From Ramlibacter tataouinensis (GTDB taxonomy: Bacteria; Pseudomonadota; Gammaproteobacteria; Burkholderiales; Burkholderiaceae_C), in assembly GCF_027941915.1 (NCBI RefSeq), contig NZ_CP116009.1, positions 372,001 through 436,000 on the forward strand: 64,000 bases of DNA. The letters are read 5' to 3'. Positions 1 through 8,347 of this stretch are shown piece after piece; position 1 is the stretch's first letter; every line of letters begins with the position of its first letter. The position numbers were made by a program, and so were the translations under genes. The notes under the pieces were generated by a model. It saw only the letters and a list, made by a program, of their open reading frames with translations. It was not told the DNA's origin and did no database searches.

Positions 1-884
1 AGCTCGATGGCGCGGCCTTCGCGCTCGATGCGCCAGGTGCCCGGCGCCGGCGTGCCCGTCGCCCCCTGCGACCGGATCCATTCGCGAAGCTGCTGGCCGT
101 CGACCACCGCTGTGTCGCCCACCCGCAGCACCAGGTCGCCCTTGCGCAGGCCGGCCTGCGAGGCGGCGCCGCCGTCGACCACGTCGCCGATCACCGGCCG
201 GGTGAGCGGACCGACCACCCCGATCCGGCGGAAGAGCTGCGCATCGGCATCCGGCGAGGCGATGGCGCTCAGCGGCAACTGCACCTCGCGCTCGCCGCGG
301 CGCCCGGCCTCGGTGACCGCCAGTTGCACGTCGCGCCCATCGAGCGCCCCTCGCGTGAGCAGCCAGCGCAGCTGCTCGAACGAGCGCACCGGCTCCGCCT
401 GCTCGCCCGCGAAGCCGGCGCGCGTGACGGTCTCGCCGCCCTGCAGCCCGGCCTGCTGCGCCACCGAGCCGGCCACCGGCGAGGCCAGCACGGGGCTGGG
501 CTCCTGCACGCCCCACCAGTTGATGCCGGCGTACAGCAACACGGCCAGCAACAGGTTGGCCGCCGGCCCGGCGGCGACGATCAGCGCGCGCGAGCGCAGC
601 GGCTGGGTGTTGAAGGCCAGGTGGCGTTCGTGCGGCGCGACCGGAGCCTCGCGCTCGTCGAGCATCTTCACGTAGCCGCCCAGCGGGAAGGCGGCAATGA
701 CGAACTCGGTGTCCTGGCCGGGGCGCTGGCGGCGCGGCTTCCAGCGCAACAGGGTGTGGCCGAAGCCGACCGAGAAGCGCAGCACCTTGACGCCGCAGGC
801 CACGGCCACCCGGTAGTGGCCCCACTCGTGCACCGCCACCAGCAGGCCCAGGGCGACGATGAAGGCGAGGACGGTGGTCAGCAT
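1..884 (-). CDS. rseP: RseP site-2 zinc metalloprotease, partial (C-terminus beyond window)
   Basis: Inner-membrane intramembrane protease of the S2P family; in the well-studied family it cuts RseA after DegS to release sigma-E. The visible part is the first ~294 codons. The N-terminal membrane helix carries the zinc-binding motif HEWGH at residues 19-23. A second hydrophobic stretch (LIVAAGPAANLLLAVLLYAG) follows, and then two PDZ-like segments with the typical GxPVIGDVV and GLRKGD signatures. The ATG at 884 lies 12 bp below the dxr stop, so the two genes are probably co-transcribed. The conserved second half with the NPxxxLDG motif lies outside the window. Identification is firm; its regulatory target here is inferred from the family. 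Confidence 0.95.
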   Translation of the reverse strand, partial: MLTTVLAFIVALGLLVAVHEWGHYRVAVACGVKVLRFSVGFGHTLLRWKPRRQRPGQDTEFVIAAFPLGGYVKMLDEREAPVAPHERHLAFNTQPLRSRALIVAAGPAANLLLAVLLYAGINWWGVQEPSPVLASPVAGSVAQQAGLQGGETVTRAGFAGEQAEPVRSFEQLRWLLTRGALDGRDVQLAVTEAGRRGEREVQLPLSAIASPDADAQLFRRIGVVGPLTRPVIGDVVDGGAASQAGLRKGDLVLRVGDTAVVDGQQLREWIRSQGATGTPAPGTWRIEREGRAIE

Positions 885-896
885 GGGGCTCCCGGC

Positions 897-2087
897 TCAG
901 CCGAATCGGGCGATGGCGGCACGCGCCGCCTGCCGGGCCAGCGCGTCCAGCGCCAGCAGGTCCGCCAGCGCCTGCGGCTTGGACGGCTGCACGCGCTCCA
1001 AAGTTGCAAGGTTCACCGCGTGGATCCGGTCGAACCGGATGCGCCGGTCCAGGAAGGCGGCGACCGCTTCCTCGTTGGCGGCGTTGAGCACGGCCGTGGT
1101 GCCGGCCGGCGCCCGCAGCGCGTCCCACGCCAGCTGCAGGCCGGGGAAGCGCTCGCGGTGGCCGTGGCTGTCGAGCGACTCGAAGCTCATGTCGGCCAGC
1201 GCGGTGAAGTCCAGCGGCTCGGCGCCGGAGGCGATGCGCTCGGGCCAGGCCAGGCCGTAGGCGATCGGCACCCGCATGTCGGGCGTGCCGAGCTGGGCCA
1301 CCACCGAATGGTCGCGGTACTGCACCATCGAGTGGATCACGCTCTGCGGGTGGATCACCACCTGCAGCCGTTCGGGCGGCAGTCCGAACAGGTAGCGCGC
1401 CTCGATCACCTCCAGCGCCTTGTTCATCATGGTCGCCGAATCGACCGAGATCTTGCGTCCCATCACCCAGTTCGGGTGGGCGCAGGCCTGCTCGGGCGTC
1501 ACTTCGCGCAGGCTCTCCGGCGCCCGCCGGCGGAACGGGCCGCCCGATGCCGTGAGGATGATCTTGTCGACCCGCTCGTCCCAGCTCGCCGGGTCTTCCG
1601 GCAGCGACTGGAAGATGGCCGAGTGCTCGCTGTCGATGGGCAGCAGCGTCGCCCCGCCCTCGCGCACGGCCTGCAGGAACAGCTCGCCGCCGACCACCAG
1701 CGCTTCCTTGTTGGCCAGCAGCAGGCGCTTGCCGGCGCGGGCCGCCGCCAGGCAGGACGAAAGTCCGGCGGCGCCGACGATGGCGGCCATCACGGCATCC
1801 ACGTCCTGCCGCACCACCAGCTGGTCGAGGGCGGCGTCGCCGCCCAGCACGGCGGTCGGCAGGCCCTCGGCGGCCACCCGCGCCTGGAGTTCGCGCGCGG
1901 CGCCTTCGTCGGCCATGACGGCAAAGCGGGGGCGGAACTGCGCGCACTGGGCCAGCATCGGCTCCACGCGCGAGCCGGCACTGAGCACCACGACCTCGTA
2001 GCGATCCGGATGGCGCGCCACCACGTCCAGCGTGCTGGCGCCGATGGACCCGGTCGAGCCCAGGATGGCGAGGCGCTGGCGGATCAT
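897..2087 (-). CDS. dxr: 1-deoxy-D-xylulose 5-phosphate reductoisomerase
   Basis: Cytoplasmic NADPH- and metal-dependent enzyme that converts 1-deoxy-D-xylulose 5-phosphate to 2-C-methyl-D-erythritol 4-phosphate, the committed step of the MEP isoprenoid pathway. The 396-residue product has the usual length. It begins with the nucleotide-binding motif LGSTGSIG (residues 9-16), and has LLLANKEALV, the metal/substrate segment IDSEHSAIFQ, the GGPFR motif and NPNWVMGRKISVDSATMMNK-type residues typical of Dxr. The ATG at 2087 overlaps the cdsA stop by 4 bp (ATGA), which indicates translational coupling. The downstream neighbour is rseP. Products of this pathway feed UppS two genes upstream. Confidence 0.97.
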   Translation of the reverse strand: MIRQRLAILGSTGSIGASTLDVVARHPDRYEVVVLSAGSRVEPMLAQCAQFRPRFAVMADEGAARELQARVAAEGLPTAVLGGDAALDQLVVRQDVDAVMAAIVGAAGLSSCLAAARAGKRLLLANKEALVVGGELFLQAVREGGATLLPIDSEHSAIFQSLPEDPASWDERVDKIILTASGGPFRRRAPESLREVTPEQACAHPNWVMGRKISVDSATMMNKALEVIEARYLFGLPPERLQVVIHPQSVIHSMVQYRDHSVVAQLGTPDMRVPIAYGLAWPERIASGAEPLDFTALADMSFESLDSHGHRERFPGLQLAWDALRAPAGTTAVLNAANEEAVAAFLDRRIRFDRIHAVNLATLERVQPSKPQALADLLALDALARQAARAAIARFG

Positions 2088-2938
2088 GGCCGGACCTGCG
2101 AAGCCAGCATCATGGCCAGCGGCAGCGTCGGCAGCAAGGCATCGACGCGGTCGAGCACGCCGCCATGGCCGGGCAGCAGGCCGCTGGAATCCTTGGCGCC
2201 GGCGCTGCGCTTGACCAGCGATTCGGCGAGGTCGCCGACCACGCTCATGGCGGTGAGGAACAGCGCGCCCAGCACCAGCAGCCAGGAGCCGCCGGTGGCC
2301 AGCCGGGTGTACAGGCTCGGCGCCTGCGGCTGCCAGTGGGCATCGCCCGCGACCCAGGCGAAGGCCAGCACCAGCACCCCCACCATGCCGCCCCACACGC
2401 CTTCCCAGCTCTTGCCGGGACTGATGGCCGGGGCCAGCTTGCTGCGGGTGAACTTCAGGCCGAACGCGCGCCCGGCGAAATAGGCGGCGATGTCGGCCAC
2501 CCACACCAGCACCAGCACCGACAGCAGGAAGTTGACGCCGATCACCCGGGCCTGCGCCACCGCCAGCCAGGCCAGGCACAGCGCCAGCAGGCCGCCGGCC
2601 AGCCGCACGCCGCGCGGAATGCCGGGCCAGCCGCGCACGCCGCCGCGCAGCAGCGCGGCGCCGGCCAGCACCCAGGCCGCGCCCGCCGCGGCCCACAGCA
2701 GCGGCAGCGGCTGCTCCAGCCAGCCCATGCCCCAGGCGGCGGCGCAGACGGCCACGCACAGGGCGCCGAGGGAAACCGAGGCCGCTTCGCTGCAGCCATT
2801 GAGGCGCCCGAACTCCCAGCCGCCGGCGGCGATCATCAGCAGCATCAAGGCCGCGAAGGGCCAGGGCGTGGGCCAGAACAGGGCGGGCAGCAGGATGGCC
2901 AGCAGGACCACGGCCGTGATGACGCGTTGCTTGAGCAT
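2084..2938 (-). CDS. cdsA: Phosphatidate cytidylyltransferase
   Basis: Integral membrane enzyme that makes CDP-diacylglycerol from phosphatidate and CTP, the branch point for all phospholipids. The 284-residue product consists of a run of hydrophobic helices from residue ~8 (VITAVVLLAILLPALFWPTP) onward. Near the C-terminus it has the CDP-transferase signature, seen as SLVKRSAGAKDSSGLLPGHG followed by GVLDRVDALL. The start at 2938 (MLKQRVITAV) is chosen because it begins just before the first helix. Its stop overlaps the dxr start by 4 bp; uppS ends 47 bp upstream. Confidence 0.95.
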   Translation of the reverse strand: MLKQRVITAVVLLAILLPALFWPTPWPFAALMLLMIAAGGWEFGRLNGCSEAASVSLGALCVAVCAAAWGMGWLEQPLPLLWAAAGAAWVLAGAALLRGGVRGWPGIPRGVRLAGGLLALCLAWLAVAQARVIGVNFLLSVLVLVWVADIAAYFAGRAFGLKFTRSKLAPAISPGKSWEGVWGGMVGVLVLAFAWVAGDAHWQPQAPSLYTRLATGGSWLLVLGALFLTAMSVVGDLAESLVKRSAGAKDSSGLLPGHGGVLDRVDALLPTLPLAMMLASQVRP

Positions 2939-2985
2939 GGCGCTCAGGACGCCCGCGCCGGTGCGAAGTGCTCGTCCACGGCTTT

Positions 2986-3705
2986 TCAGGCCACCTTGCG
3001 CGGGGCCGGCGGCTGCAGTTGCTGGGAGGTGCGGCCGAAGCGCCGTTCGCGCTGGCCGAAGTCGGCGATGGCCGCGTCCAGTTCGGCGGCGTTGAATTCG
3101 GGCCAGAGCTTGTCGGTGAAGTACAGCTCGGAGTAGGCCGCCTGCCAGAGCAGGAAGTTGGAAAGGCGCCGCTCGCCGCCGGTGCGGATCAGCAGGTCGG
3201 GGTCGGGCACGTCGGCCAGGGCCATCGCGCGGTCCAGGCTCTGCTCGGTGATCGGCTCGCCGCGATCGGCCAGCCGCGCGGCTGCCTGCGCGATGTCCCA
3301 GCGGCCGCCATAGCTGAAGCAGACGTTGAACACCAGGCGGGTGTTGGCGGCGGTGGCGGCCTCGGCCTGGGCCAGGCCGGCACGCACCTTCTCGGACAGG
3401 CCCGAGCGGTCGCCCACGAAATGGATGCGCACGCCCTCGGACTTGAGCTTGGGGACCTCGCGCGACAGCGCCATCGCCAGCAGCTCCATCAGTCCGGAGA
3501 CCTCCTCGGGGGGGCGATTCCAGTTCTCGGAGGAGAACGCGAACACGGTCAGCACCTTGACGCCGCGCTCGCCGCAATGGCGCACGCAGGCGCGCAGCGC
3601 GTCGACGCCCTTCTTGTGGCCCGCCACCCGCGGCAGGCAGCGCCGGGTGGCCCAGCGCCCGTTGCCGTCCATGACGATCGCGATGTGGTGCGGGATGGCG
3701 CTCAC
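2986..3705 (-). CDS. uppS: Undecaprenyl diphosphate synthase (cis-prenyltransferase)
   Basis: Condenses isopentenyl diphosphate onto farnesyl diphosphate to make the C55 lipid carrier for peptidoglycan and O-antigen. The 239-residue protein shows the family signature HIAIVMDGNGRWA with catalytic Asp13, the segment FAFSSENWNRP, and the C-terminal motif DLLIRTGGERRLSNFLLWQ. The start is GTG at 3705 (rc of CAC), two bases after the frr stop. No strong Shine-Dalgarno lies at a normal distance, so translation is probably coupled to frr. The substrate-supplying pathway enzyme Dxr is in the same operon. Confidence 0.96.
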   Translation of the reverse strand: MSAIPHHIAIVMDGNGRWATRRCLPRVAGHKKGVDALRACVRHCGERGVKVLTVFAFSSENWNRPPEEVSGLMELLAMALSREVPKLKSEGVRIHFVGDRSGLSEKVRAGLAQAEAATAANTRLVFNVCFSYGGRWDIAQAAARLADRGEPITEQSLDRAMALADVPDPDLLIRTGGERRLSNFLLWQAAYSELYFTDKLWPEFNAAELDAAIADFGQRERRFGRTSQQLQPPAPRKVA

Positions 3706-3707
3706 GG

Positions 3708-4271
3708 TCAGACCGCCATGATCTCCTGCTCCTTGGCCTCGACCAGCTTGTCGATCTCGGCGACATGCCGGTCGGTGGTCTTCTGGATGTCGGCCTCGGC
3801 GCGCTTCTGGTCGTCCTCGGATGCCAGCTTGTCCTTGACCAGCTTCTTGACCGCGTCGTTGCCATCGCGGCGCAGGTTGCGCACGGCGATCTTGGCGGCT
3901 TCGCCCTCGTGGCGCACCAGCTTGGTCATTTCCTTGCGGCGCTCCTCGCTCATGGGCGGCATCGGCACGCGGATCAGGTCGCCCATCGAGGCCGGGTTCA
4001 GGCCCAGGTCGCTCTCGCGGATGGCCTTCTCGATCTTGGCGCCCATGCCCTTTTCCCAGGGCTGCACGCTGATCGTGCGGGCGTCCAGCAGCGCGACGTT
4101 GGCCACCTGGCTGATCGGCACCATGGAGCCGTAGTAATCCACGTGCACCGTGTCCAGCAGGCCGGGGTTGGCGCGGCCGGTGCGGATCTTGGTCAGGTTG
4201 GTCTTGAAGGCCGCGATGGACTGGTCCATCTTCGCTTCGGCCGATTTCTTGATCTCGGCAATGGTCGTCAT
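3708..4271 (-). CDS. frr: Ribosome recycling factor
   Basis: With EF-G it splits the post-termination ribosome. The 187-residue product is the standard size, and begins [19 protein letters not shown]. It contains the conserved [13 protein letters not shown] segment (around residues 28-41) and the [10 protein letters not shown] and [10 protein letters not shown] motifs in the long three-helix bundle. The ATG at 4271 has AAGGA 8 bases upstream, which settles the start against longer possibilities that run into pyrH. It sits between pyrH and uppS, the usual proteobacterial order. Confidence 0.97.
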   Translation of the reverse strand: MTTIAEIKKSAEAKMDQSIAAFKTNLTKIRTGRANPGLLDTVHVDYYGSMVPISQVANVALLDARTISVQPWEKGMGAKIEKAIRESDLGLNPASMGDLIRVPMPPMSEERRKEMTKLVRHEGEAAKIAVRNLRRDGNDAVKKLVKDKLASEDDQKRAEADIQKTTDRHVAEIDKLVEAKEQEIMAV

Positions 4272-4294
4272 GGCGGTTTTCCTTGGGTCGAACG

Positions 4295-5014
4295 TCAGGC
4301 GTACACCAGCGTGCCTTCGTCCTCGCCCATCACCACGCGGCGCAGCGCGCCGGGCTTGACGATGGAGAAGACCCTGATCGGCAGCTTCTGGTCGCGGCAC
4401 AGGGCGAAGGCGGTGGCATCCATGATGCCGAGGTTGCGCGACATCGCCTCGTCGAAGGTGATCCGGCTGTAGCGGGTCGCGGACGGATCCTTGTTCGGGT
4501 CGGCCGAGTAGACGCCATCGACCTTGGTGGCCTTGAGCACCAGCTCGGCGCCGATCTCGGCGCCGCGCAGGGCGGCGGCGGTGTCGGTGGTGAAGAAGGG
4601 GTTGCCGGTGCCGGCCGCGAAGATCACGACCTTGCCCTCCTCCAGGTATTGCAGCGCCTTGGGGCGCACGTAGGGCTCGACGACCTGCTCGATGGCGATG
4701 GCCGACATCACGCGCGCCACCAGCCCCTGCTTGTTCATGCTGTCGGCCAGCGCCAGCGAGTTCATCACCGTGGCCAGCATCCCCATGTAGTCGGCGGTGG
4801 CCCGGTCCATGCCGACCGAGCCGCCGGCCACGCCGCGGAAGATGTTGCCGCCGCCGATGACCACCGCCAACTGGACCCCGCTGTTCACCACGTCGGCGAT
4901 CTCCTCGACCATCCGCACGATGGTGGCGCGGTTGATGCCGAACGGGTCGTCCCCCATCAGCGCTTCTCCGGACAGCTTGAGCAGGATGCGCTTGTGGGCG
5001 GGGGCGGCGGTCAT
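4295..5014 (-). CDS. pyrH: UMP kinase
   Basis: Phosphorylates UMP to UDP; hexameric cytoplasmic kinase of the amino-acid-kinase fold, allosterically controlled by GTP and UTP in known members. The 239-residue protein begins with [14 protein letters not shown], has the glycine-rich [11 protein letters not shown] loop (about residues 52-62), [17 protein letters not shown], and the uridine-site segment [20 protein letters not shown] lies 7 bases before the ATG. A hairpin and a TAAACT hexamer lie between tsf and this gene, so an internal promoter is possible. Confidence 0.97.
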   Translation of the reverse strand: MTAAPAHKRILLKLSGEALMGDDPFGINRATIVRMVEEIADVVNSGVQLAVVIGGGNIFRGVAGGSVGMDRATADYMGMLATVMNSLALADSMNKQGLVARVMSAIAIEQVVEPYVRPKALQYLEEGKVVIFAAGTGNPFFTTDTAAALRGAEIGAELVLKATKVDGVYSADPNKDPSATRYSRITFDEAMSRNLGIMDATAFALCRDQKLPIRVFSIVKPGALRRVVMGEDEGTLVYA

Positions 5015-5042
5015 TCAGGGGCTCCGGGGTGGCGACTTTTCG

Positions 5043-5048
5043 AGTTTA
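5043..5048 (-). promoter_or_regulatory. Candidate internal -10 element upstream of pyrH
   Basis: Read on the minus strand the sequence is TAAACT, 29 bases upstream of the pyrH ATG. No convincing -35 hexamer is seen at 16-18 bp. In E. coli pyrH also has its own promoter between tsf and pyrH, which makes this plausible. Low confidence. Confidence 0.3.
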
Positions 5049-5058
5049 GCGGTGCGGG

Positions 5059-5085
5059 GCCGCGCGCGGGCAGGCCGCGCGCGGC
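5059..5085 (-). promoter_or_regulatory. 11-bp GC-rich intercistronic hairpin between tsf and pyrH
   Basis: Arms at 5059-5069 and 5075-5085 are perfectly complementary (GCCGCGCGCGG / CCGCGCGCGGC) around a 5-base loop. On the minus strand no T-run follows, so this is more likely an RNA-processing or stabilising structure than a strong intrinsic terminator. It separates the abundant rpsB-tsf message from pyrH-frr-uppS. Confidence 0.5.
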
Positions 5086-5095
5086 GAAGGGCCTG

Positions 5096-5986
5096 TCAGG
5101 CGCCCTTGGCGGCGGCGACCTGGGCCGCCACTTCGGCGGCGAAGTCGTCGGACTTCTTCTCGATGCCCTCGCCCACCACGTACAGGGTGAAGCCCTTCAC
5201 GGTGGTGTTGGCGGCCTTGAGCATCTGCTCCACCGTCTGCTTGTCGTTCTTGACGAACGGCTGGTTGAAGAGGGACACCTCCTTGAGGTACTTCTGCACC
5301 GAGCCTTCGATCATCTTGGCGGCGATGTCGGCCGGCTTGCCCGATTCGGCGGCCTTGGCGGTGGCTACGCTGCGCTCCTTCTCGATCAGCTCGGCGGGCA
5401 CGTCGCTGGACGCCAGCGCCACCGGCTTCATGGCGGCCACGTGCATGGCCACGTCCTTGGCGGCCACCTCGTCGCCCTCGTACTCCACCACCACGCCGAT
5501 GCGGGTGCCGTGCAGGTACGAGGCCAGTTTGCTGCCGCCGGCAAAGCGCTGGAAGCGGCGGAAGCTCATGTTCTCGCCGATCTTGCCGATCAGGCCCTTG
5601 CGCACGTCCTCCAGCGTCGGGCCGAAGCTGTCCTGGCTGTAAGGCAGCGCGCCGAGCGCGGCCACGTCGGCCGGGTTGTTCCTGGCGACCAGTTCGGCGG
5701 CCGCGCGCGCCAGGGCGATGAAGCTGTCGTTCTTGGTGACGAAGTCGGTCTCGCAGTTGACCTCGATCAGGGCGCCGGTCGTGCCGTCGATGCTGGCGGC
5801 GACGACGCCCTCGGCGGTGACGCGGGCGGCAGCCTTGCCGGCCTTGCTGCCGAGCTTGACGCGCAGCAGCTCCTCGGCCTTTTCCATGTTGCCGTCGGCC
5901 TCGGTGAGCGCCTTCTTGCACTCCATCATCGGGGCGTCGGTCTTGGCGCGCAGTTCGGCGACCATGCTTGCGGTGATTGCAGCCAT
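5096..5986 (-). CDS. tsf: Translation elongation factor Ts
   Basis: Nucleotide exchange factor for EF-Tu. The 296-residue product starts [20 protein letters not shown], carries the UBA-like N-terminal helix region with [14 protein letters not shown], and the core signature [10 protein letters not shown] (about residues 80-89) that contacts EF-Tu. AAAGGA lies a few bases upstream of the ATG. It follows rpsB after a hairpin; the pair rpsB-tsf is nearly universal in bacteria. Confidence 0.97.
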   Translation of the reverse strand: MAAITASMVAELRAKTDAPMMECKKALTEADGNMEKAEELLRVKLGSKAGKAAARVTAEGVVAASIDGTTGALIEVNCETDFVTKNDSFIALARAAAELVARNNPADVAALGALPYSQDSFGPTLEDVRKGLIGKIGENMSFRRFQRFAGGSKLASYLHGTRIGVVVEYEGDEVAAKDVAMHVAAMKPVALASSDVPAELIEKERSVATAKAAESGKPADIAAKMIEGSVQKYLKEVSLFNQPFVKNDKQTVEQMLKAANTTVKGFTLYVVGEGIEKKSDDFAAEVAAQVAAAKGA

Positions 5987-6012
5987 TGGAATCCTTTCAG
6001 TGTTCGGGCGGT

Positions 6013-6034
6013 AAAAAGGGGCCCAGGGCCCCTT
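6013..6034 (-). terminator. Attenuator-like hairpin between rpsB and tsf
   Basis: Perfect inverted arms AAGGGGCCC (6016-6024) and GGGCCCCTT (6026-6034), folding as an 8-bp stem with loop CAG/CTG. Read in the direction of the operon (minus), the hairpin is followed by a run of five T residues (6013-6017 complement), the form of an intrinsic terminator. Since tsf follows immediately, partial termination that lowers tsf relative to rpsB is the likely role. Confidence 0.65.
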
Positions 6035-6058
6035 CCGTGCTGTGGGGGGTGGGGCGCC

Positions 6059-6811
6059 TCAGGCGCCGGCGCCTTCCTCGACCTCGACGAACTCGTCGCT
6101 GCCTTCGGCGACCGCGCGGGCCACGTCATTGACCGCGTTGGCGCGGCCTTCCAGCACCGCATCGGCGATGCCGCGGGCGTAGAGCTGGACCGCCTTGGCC
6201 GAGTCGTCGTTGCCGGGGATGACGTAGTTGATGCCCTCGGGCGAGTGGTTGGAATCGACCACGCCGACCAGCGGGATGCCCAGCTTCTTCGCCTCGGAGA
6301 CGGCGATCTTGTGGAAGCCCACGTCGATCACGAAGATGGCGTCCGGCAGGGTGCTCATGTCCTGGATGCCACCGATGTCGCGCTCGAGCTTTTCCATCTC
6401 GCGCTGGAACATCAGCTGCTCCTTCTTGCTCATCGACTCGAGGCCGGCTTCCTGCTGGGCCTTCATGTCCTTGAGGCGCTTGATCGAGGTCTTGACCGTC
6501 TTGAAGTTGGTCAGCATGCCGCCCAGCCAGCGCTGGTCGACGAAGGGCACGCCGGCGCGGCGAGCCTCGGTGGCGACGATCTCGCGGGCCTGGCGCTTGG
6601 TGCCCACCATCAGGATGGTGCCGCGGTTGGCGCTGAGCTGCCTCACGAACTTCGCCGCGTCCTGGAACATCGGCAGCGACTTTTCCAGGTTGATGATGTG
6701 GATCTTGTTGCGGGAGCCGAAGATGTAAGGCGCCATCTTCGGGTTCCAGAAGCGTGTCTGGTGCCCGAAGTGGACACCGGCTTCCAGCATTTCGCGCATG
6801 GAAAGGGCCAT
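6059..6811 (-). CDS. rpsB: 30S ribosomal protein S2
   Basis: Structural protein of the small ribosomal subunit. The 250-residue product begins [20 protein letters not shown], the S2 signature 1, and contains signature 2 near [20 protein letters not shown]. The coiled-coil middle ([20 protein letters not shown]) is also typical. The start has AGGA eight bases upstream of the ATG. A candidate extended -10 lies ~150 bp upstream, so the mRNA leader is long, as in other rpsB genes where S2 represses its own message. Confidence 0.98.
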   Translation of the reverse strand: MALSMREMLEAGVHFGHQTRFWNPKMAPYIFGSRNKIHIINLEKSLPMFQDAAKFVRQLSANRGTILMVGTKRQAREIVATEARRAGVPFVDQRWLGGMLTNFKTVKTSIKRLKDMKAQQEAGLESMSKKEQLMFQREMEKLERDIGGIQDMSTLPDAIFVIDVGFHKIAVSEAKKLGIPLVGVVDSNHSPEGINYVIPGNDDSAKAVQLYARGIADAVLEGRANAVNDVARAVAEGSDEFVEVEEGAGA

Positions 6812-6960
6812 GATGTTTTCCTAGGTTGGGTCTAGAATCCGCCCCGCAATCGCGCGGGCTGGCAGCCGTTGCGACACCTGGTTGGGATGGATTCGCGAGT
6901 CTGTCCTGCCGGTCCCACGATCGACCGCACCATGCGGCCGCCGCCCGGCAAAACCGCGAG

Positions 6961-6969
6961 ATTCTAACA
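6961..6969 (-). promoter_or_regulatory. Extended -10 promoter for rpsB-tsf
   Basis: On the minus strand the bases read TGTTAGAAT, an extended -10 (TGn plus TAGAAT). The -35 region 17 bp away is weak (GAAGAA), which fits an extended -10 promoter. Transcription from here gives a leader of about 140 nt before the rpsB ATG. The element lies only 24 bp from the start codon of the divergent amidase gene. Confidence 0.65.
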
Positions 6970-6992
6970 CAGGGCCCGCCTTTTCTTCCCCG

Positions 6993-8327
6993 ATGGACGA
7001 CCTCATTGCCACCCGAGAGCAGCTCGGCAGCGGCCGCGCCAGCGCCCCTGAAGCCTTCGCCCGGGCGCTCGCCCTGGCCCAGTCGGGCGCCTGCGCCCAC
7101 GCGTTCATCCGCACCCTGCCGCAAGAGGCAGCGGCGGCGTCCCGGCCGGGCGTGCAGTCGCTGCCGCTGGCCGGGCTGCCGGTCTCGGTCAAGGACCTGT
7201 TCGACATCGAAGGCCAGGTGACGGCGGCGGGCTCGGCGGTGCTGGCCGATGCGGCGCCGGCCCGCGCCGACAGCACGGCCGTGGCGCGGCTGCGGGCGGC
7301 CGGGGCCAGCCTCGTAGGGCGCACCAACATGACCGAGTTCGCCTTCTCGGGCGTGGGCATCAATCCGCACCACGGCACCCCGGCCAACCCGGCCGATCCG
7401 GAGGTGCCCCGCATCCCCGGCGGCTCGTCCTCGGGCGCGGCGGTGTCGGTGGCCACCGGGGCCGCCTTCATCGGCCTGGGCTCGGACACCGGCGGCTCCA
7501 TCCGCATCCCGGCCGCGCTGTGCGGCATCGTCGGCTTCAAGAACACCGCGCGGCTGGTGCCCGCCGATGGCGCGCTGCCGCTGTCGACCACGCTGGACAC
7601 GGTGTGCGCCATGACGCGTTCGGTGCGCGACGCGGTGCTGGCGCACGAGGTGCTGGCGGCCCGCACCGTGGCGCTGGAACACAAGCCGCTGGCGCAGCGC
7701 CGCTTCGCCGTCGCGCGCACCGGGATGCTCGACGGCATGGACCTGGCCGTGGCCCGGGCGTTCGAGGCCTCGCTGCGCGTACTGCGCGACGCCGGCGCGC
7801 GGGTCGAGGAGATCGCGCTCACCGAGATCGGCGAGCTCGGCGCCATCCAGGCGACCGGCGGCTTCGCGGCGGCCGAAAGCTACGCCTGGCACCGGGAACT
7901 GCTGCAGCGGCGCGGCGATGGCTACGACCCGCGCGTGCGCACCCGCATCGAGCGCGGCGCCGGCGTGAAGGCCTGGGAATACCTGGACCTGCTGCGCCAG
8001 CGCGCCGGCTGGATCGGGCGCGTCCGCTCGGCGCTGCACGGCTTCGATGCCGTGCTCTCGCCCACCGTGCCCATCGTGGCGCCGCCCATCGCCGACCTGG
8101 CGCCCGGCGCCGAGCGCGACGACGCCTTCTTCCGCTCCAACGCGCTGCTGCTGCGCAACCCGAGCGTGGTCAACATGCTCGACGGCTGCGCGCTCTCGCT
8201 GCCCTGCCATGCGCCGGGCAGCCTGCCGGTGGGCCTGATGCTGTGGCACGGCCCGCTGCAGGACGACACCGTGCTGGATGCCGGGCTGGCCGTGGAAGCG
8301 GCGCTGCGCCCGCTGCGGCAGGGCTGA
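6993..8327 (+). CDS. Amidase-signature family hydrolase
   Basis: Serine hydrolase of the amidase signature family (GatA/AtzF-like fold), 444 residues. The catalytic Ser-cisSer-Lys set is visible: Lys in VSVKDLFDIEG (about residue 66), the glycine/serine-rich loop IPGGSSSGAAVSVATG (about 150-165), and the nucleophile segment GLGSDTGGSIRIPAALCG. The gene stands alone without gatC or gatB, so it is probably a catabolic amidase rather than Glu-tRNA amidotransferase; the substrate cannot be read from sequence. The start ATG at 6993 has no strong Shine-Dalgarno. It is divergent from rpsB and is followed 20 bp later by a DadA-like gene. Confidence 0.9.
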   Translation: MDDLIATREQLGSGRASAPEAFARALALAQSGACAHAFIRTLPQEAAAASRPGVQSLPLAGLPVSVKDLFDIEGQVTAAGSAVLADAAPARADSTAVARLRAAGASLVGRTNMTEFAFSGVGINPHHGTPANPADPEVPRIPGGSSSGAAVSVATGAAFIGLGSDTGGSIRIPAALCGIVGFKNTARLVPADGALPLSTTLDTVCAMTRSVRDAVLAHEVLAARTVALEHKPLAQRRFAVARTGMLDGMDLAVARAFEASLRVLRDAGARVEEIALTEIGELGAIQATGGFAAAESYAWHRELLQRRGDGYDPRVRTRIERGAGVKAWEYLDLLRQRAGWIGRVRSALHGFDAVLSPTVPIVAPPIADLAPGAERDDAFFRSNALLLRNPSVVNMLDGCALSLPCHAPGSLPVGLMLWHGPLQDDTVLDAGLAVEAALRPLRQG

Positions 8328-8347
8328 GGCGAAAGGCGCGCCATCCC

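Noticed and set aside
6882..6992. Longer amidase start upstream of 6993
   Set aside because: The added residues would be encoded by the rpsB promoter and leader, and carry no homology.
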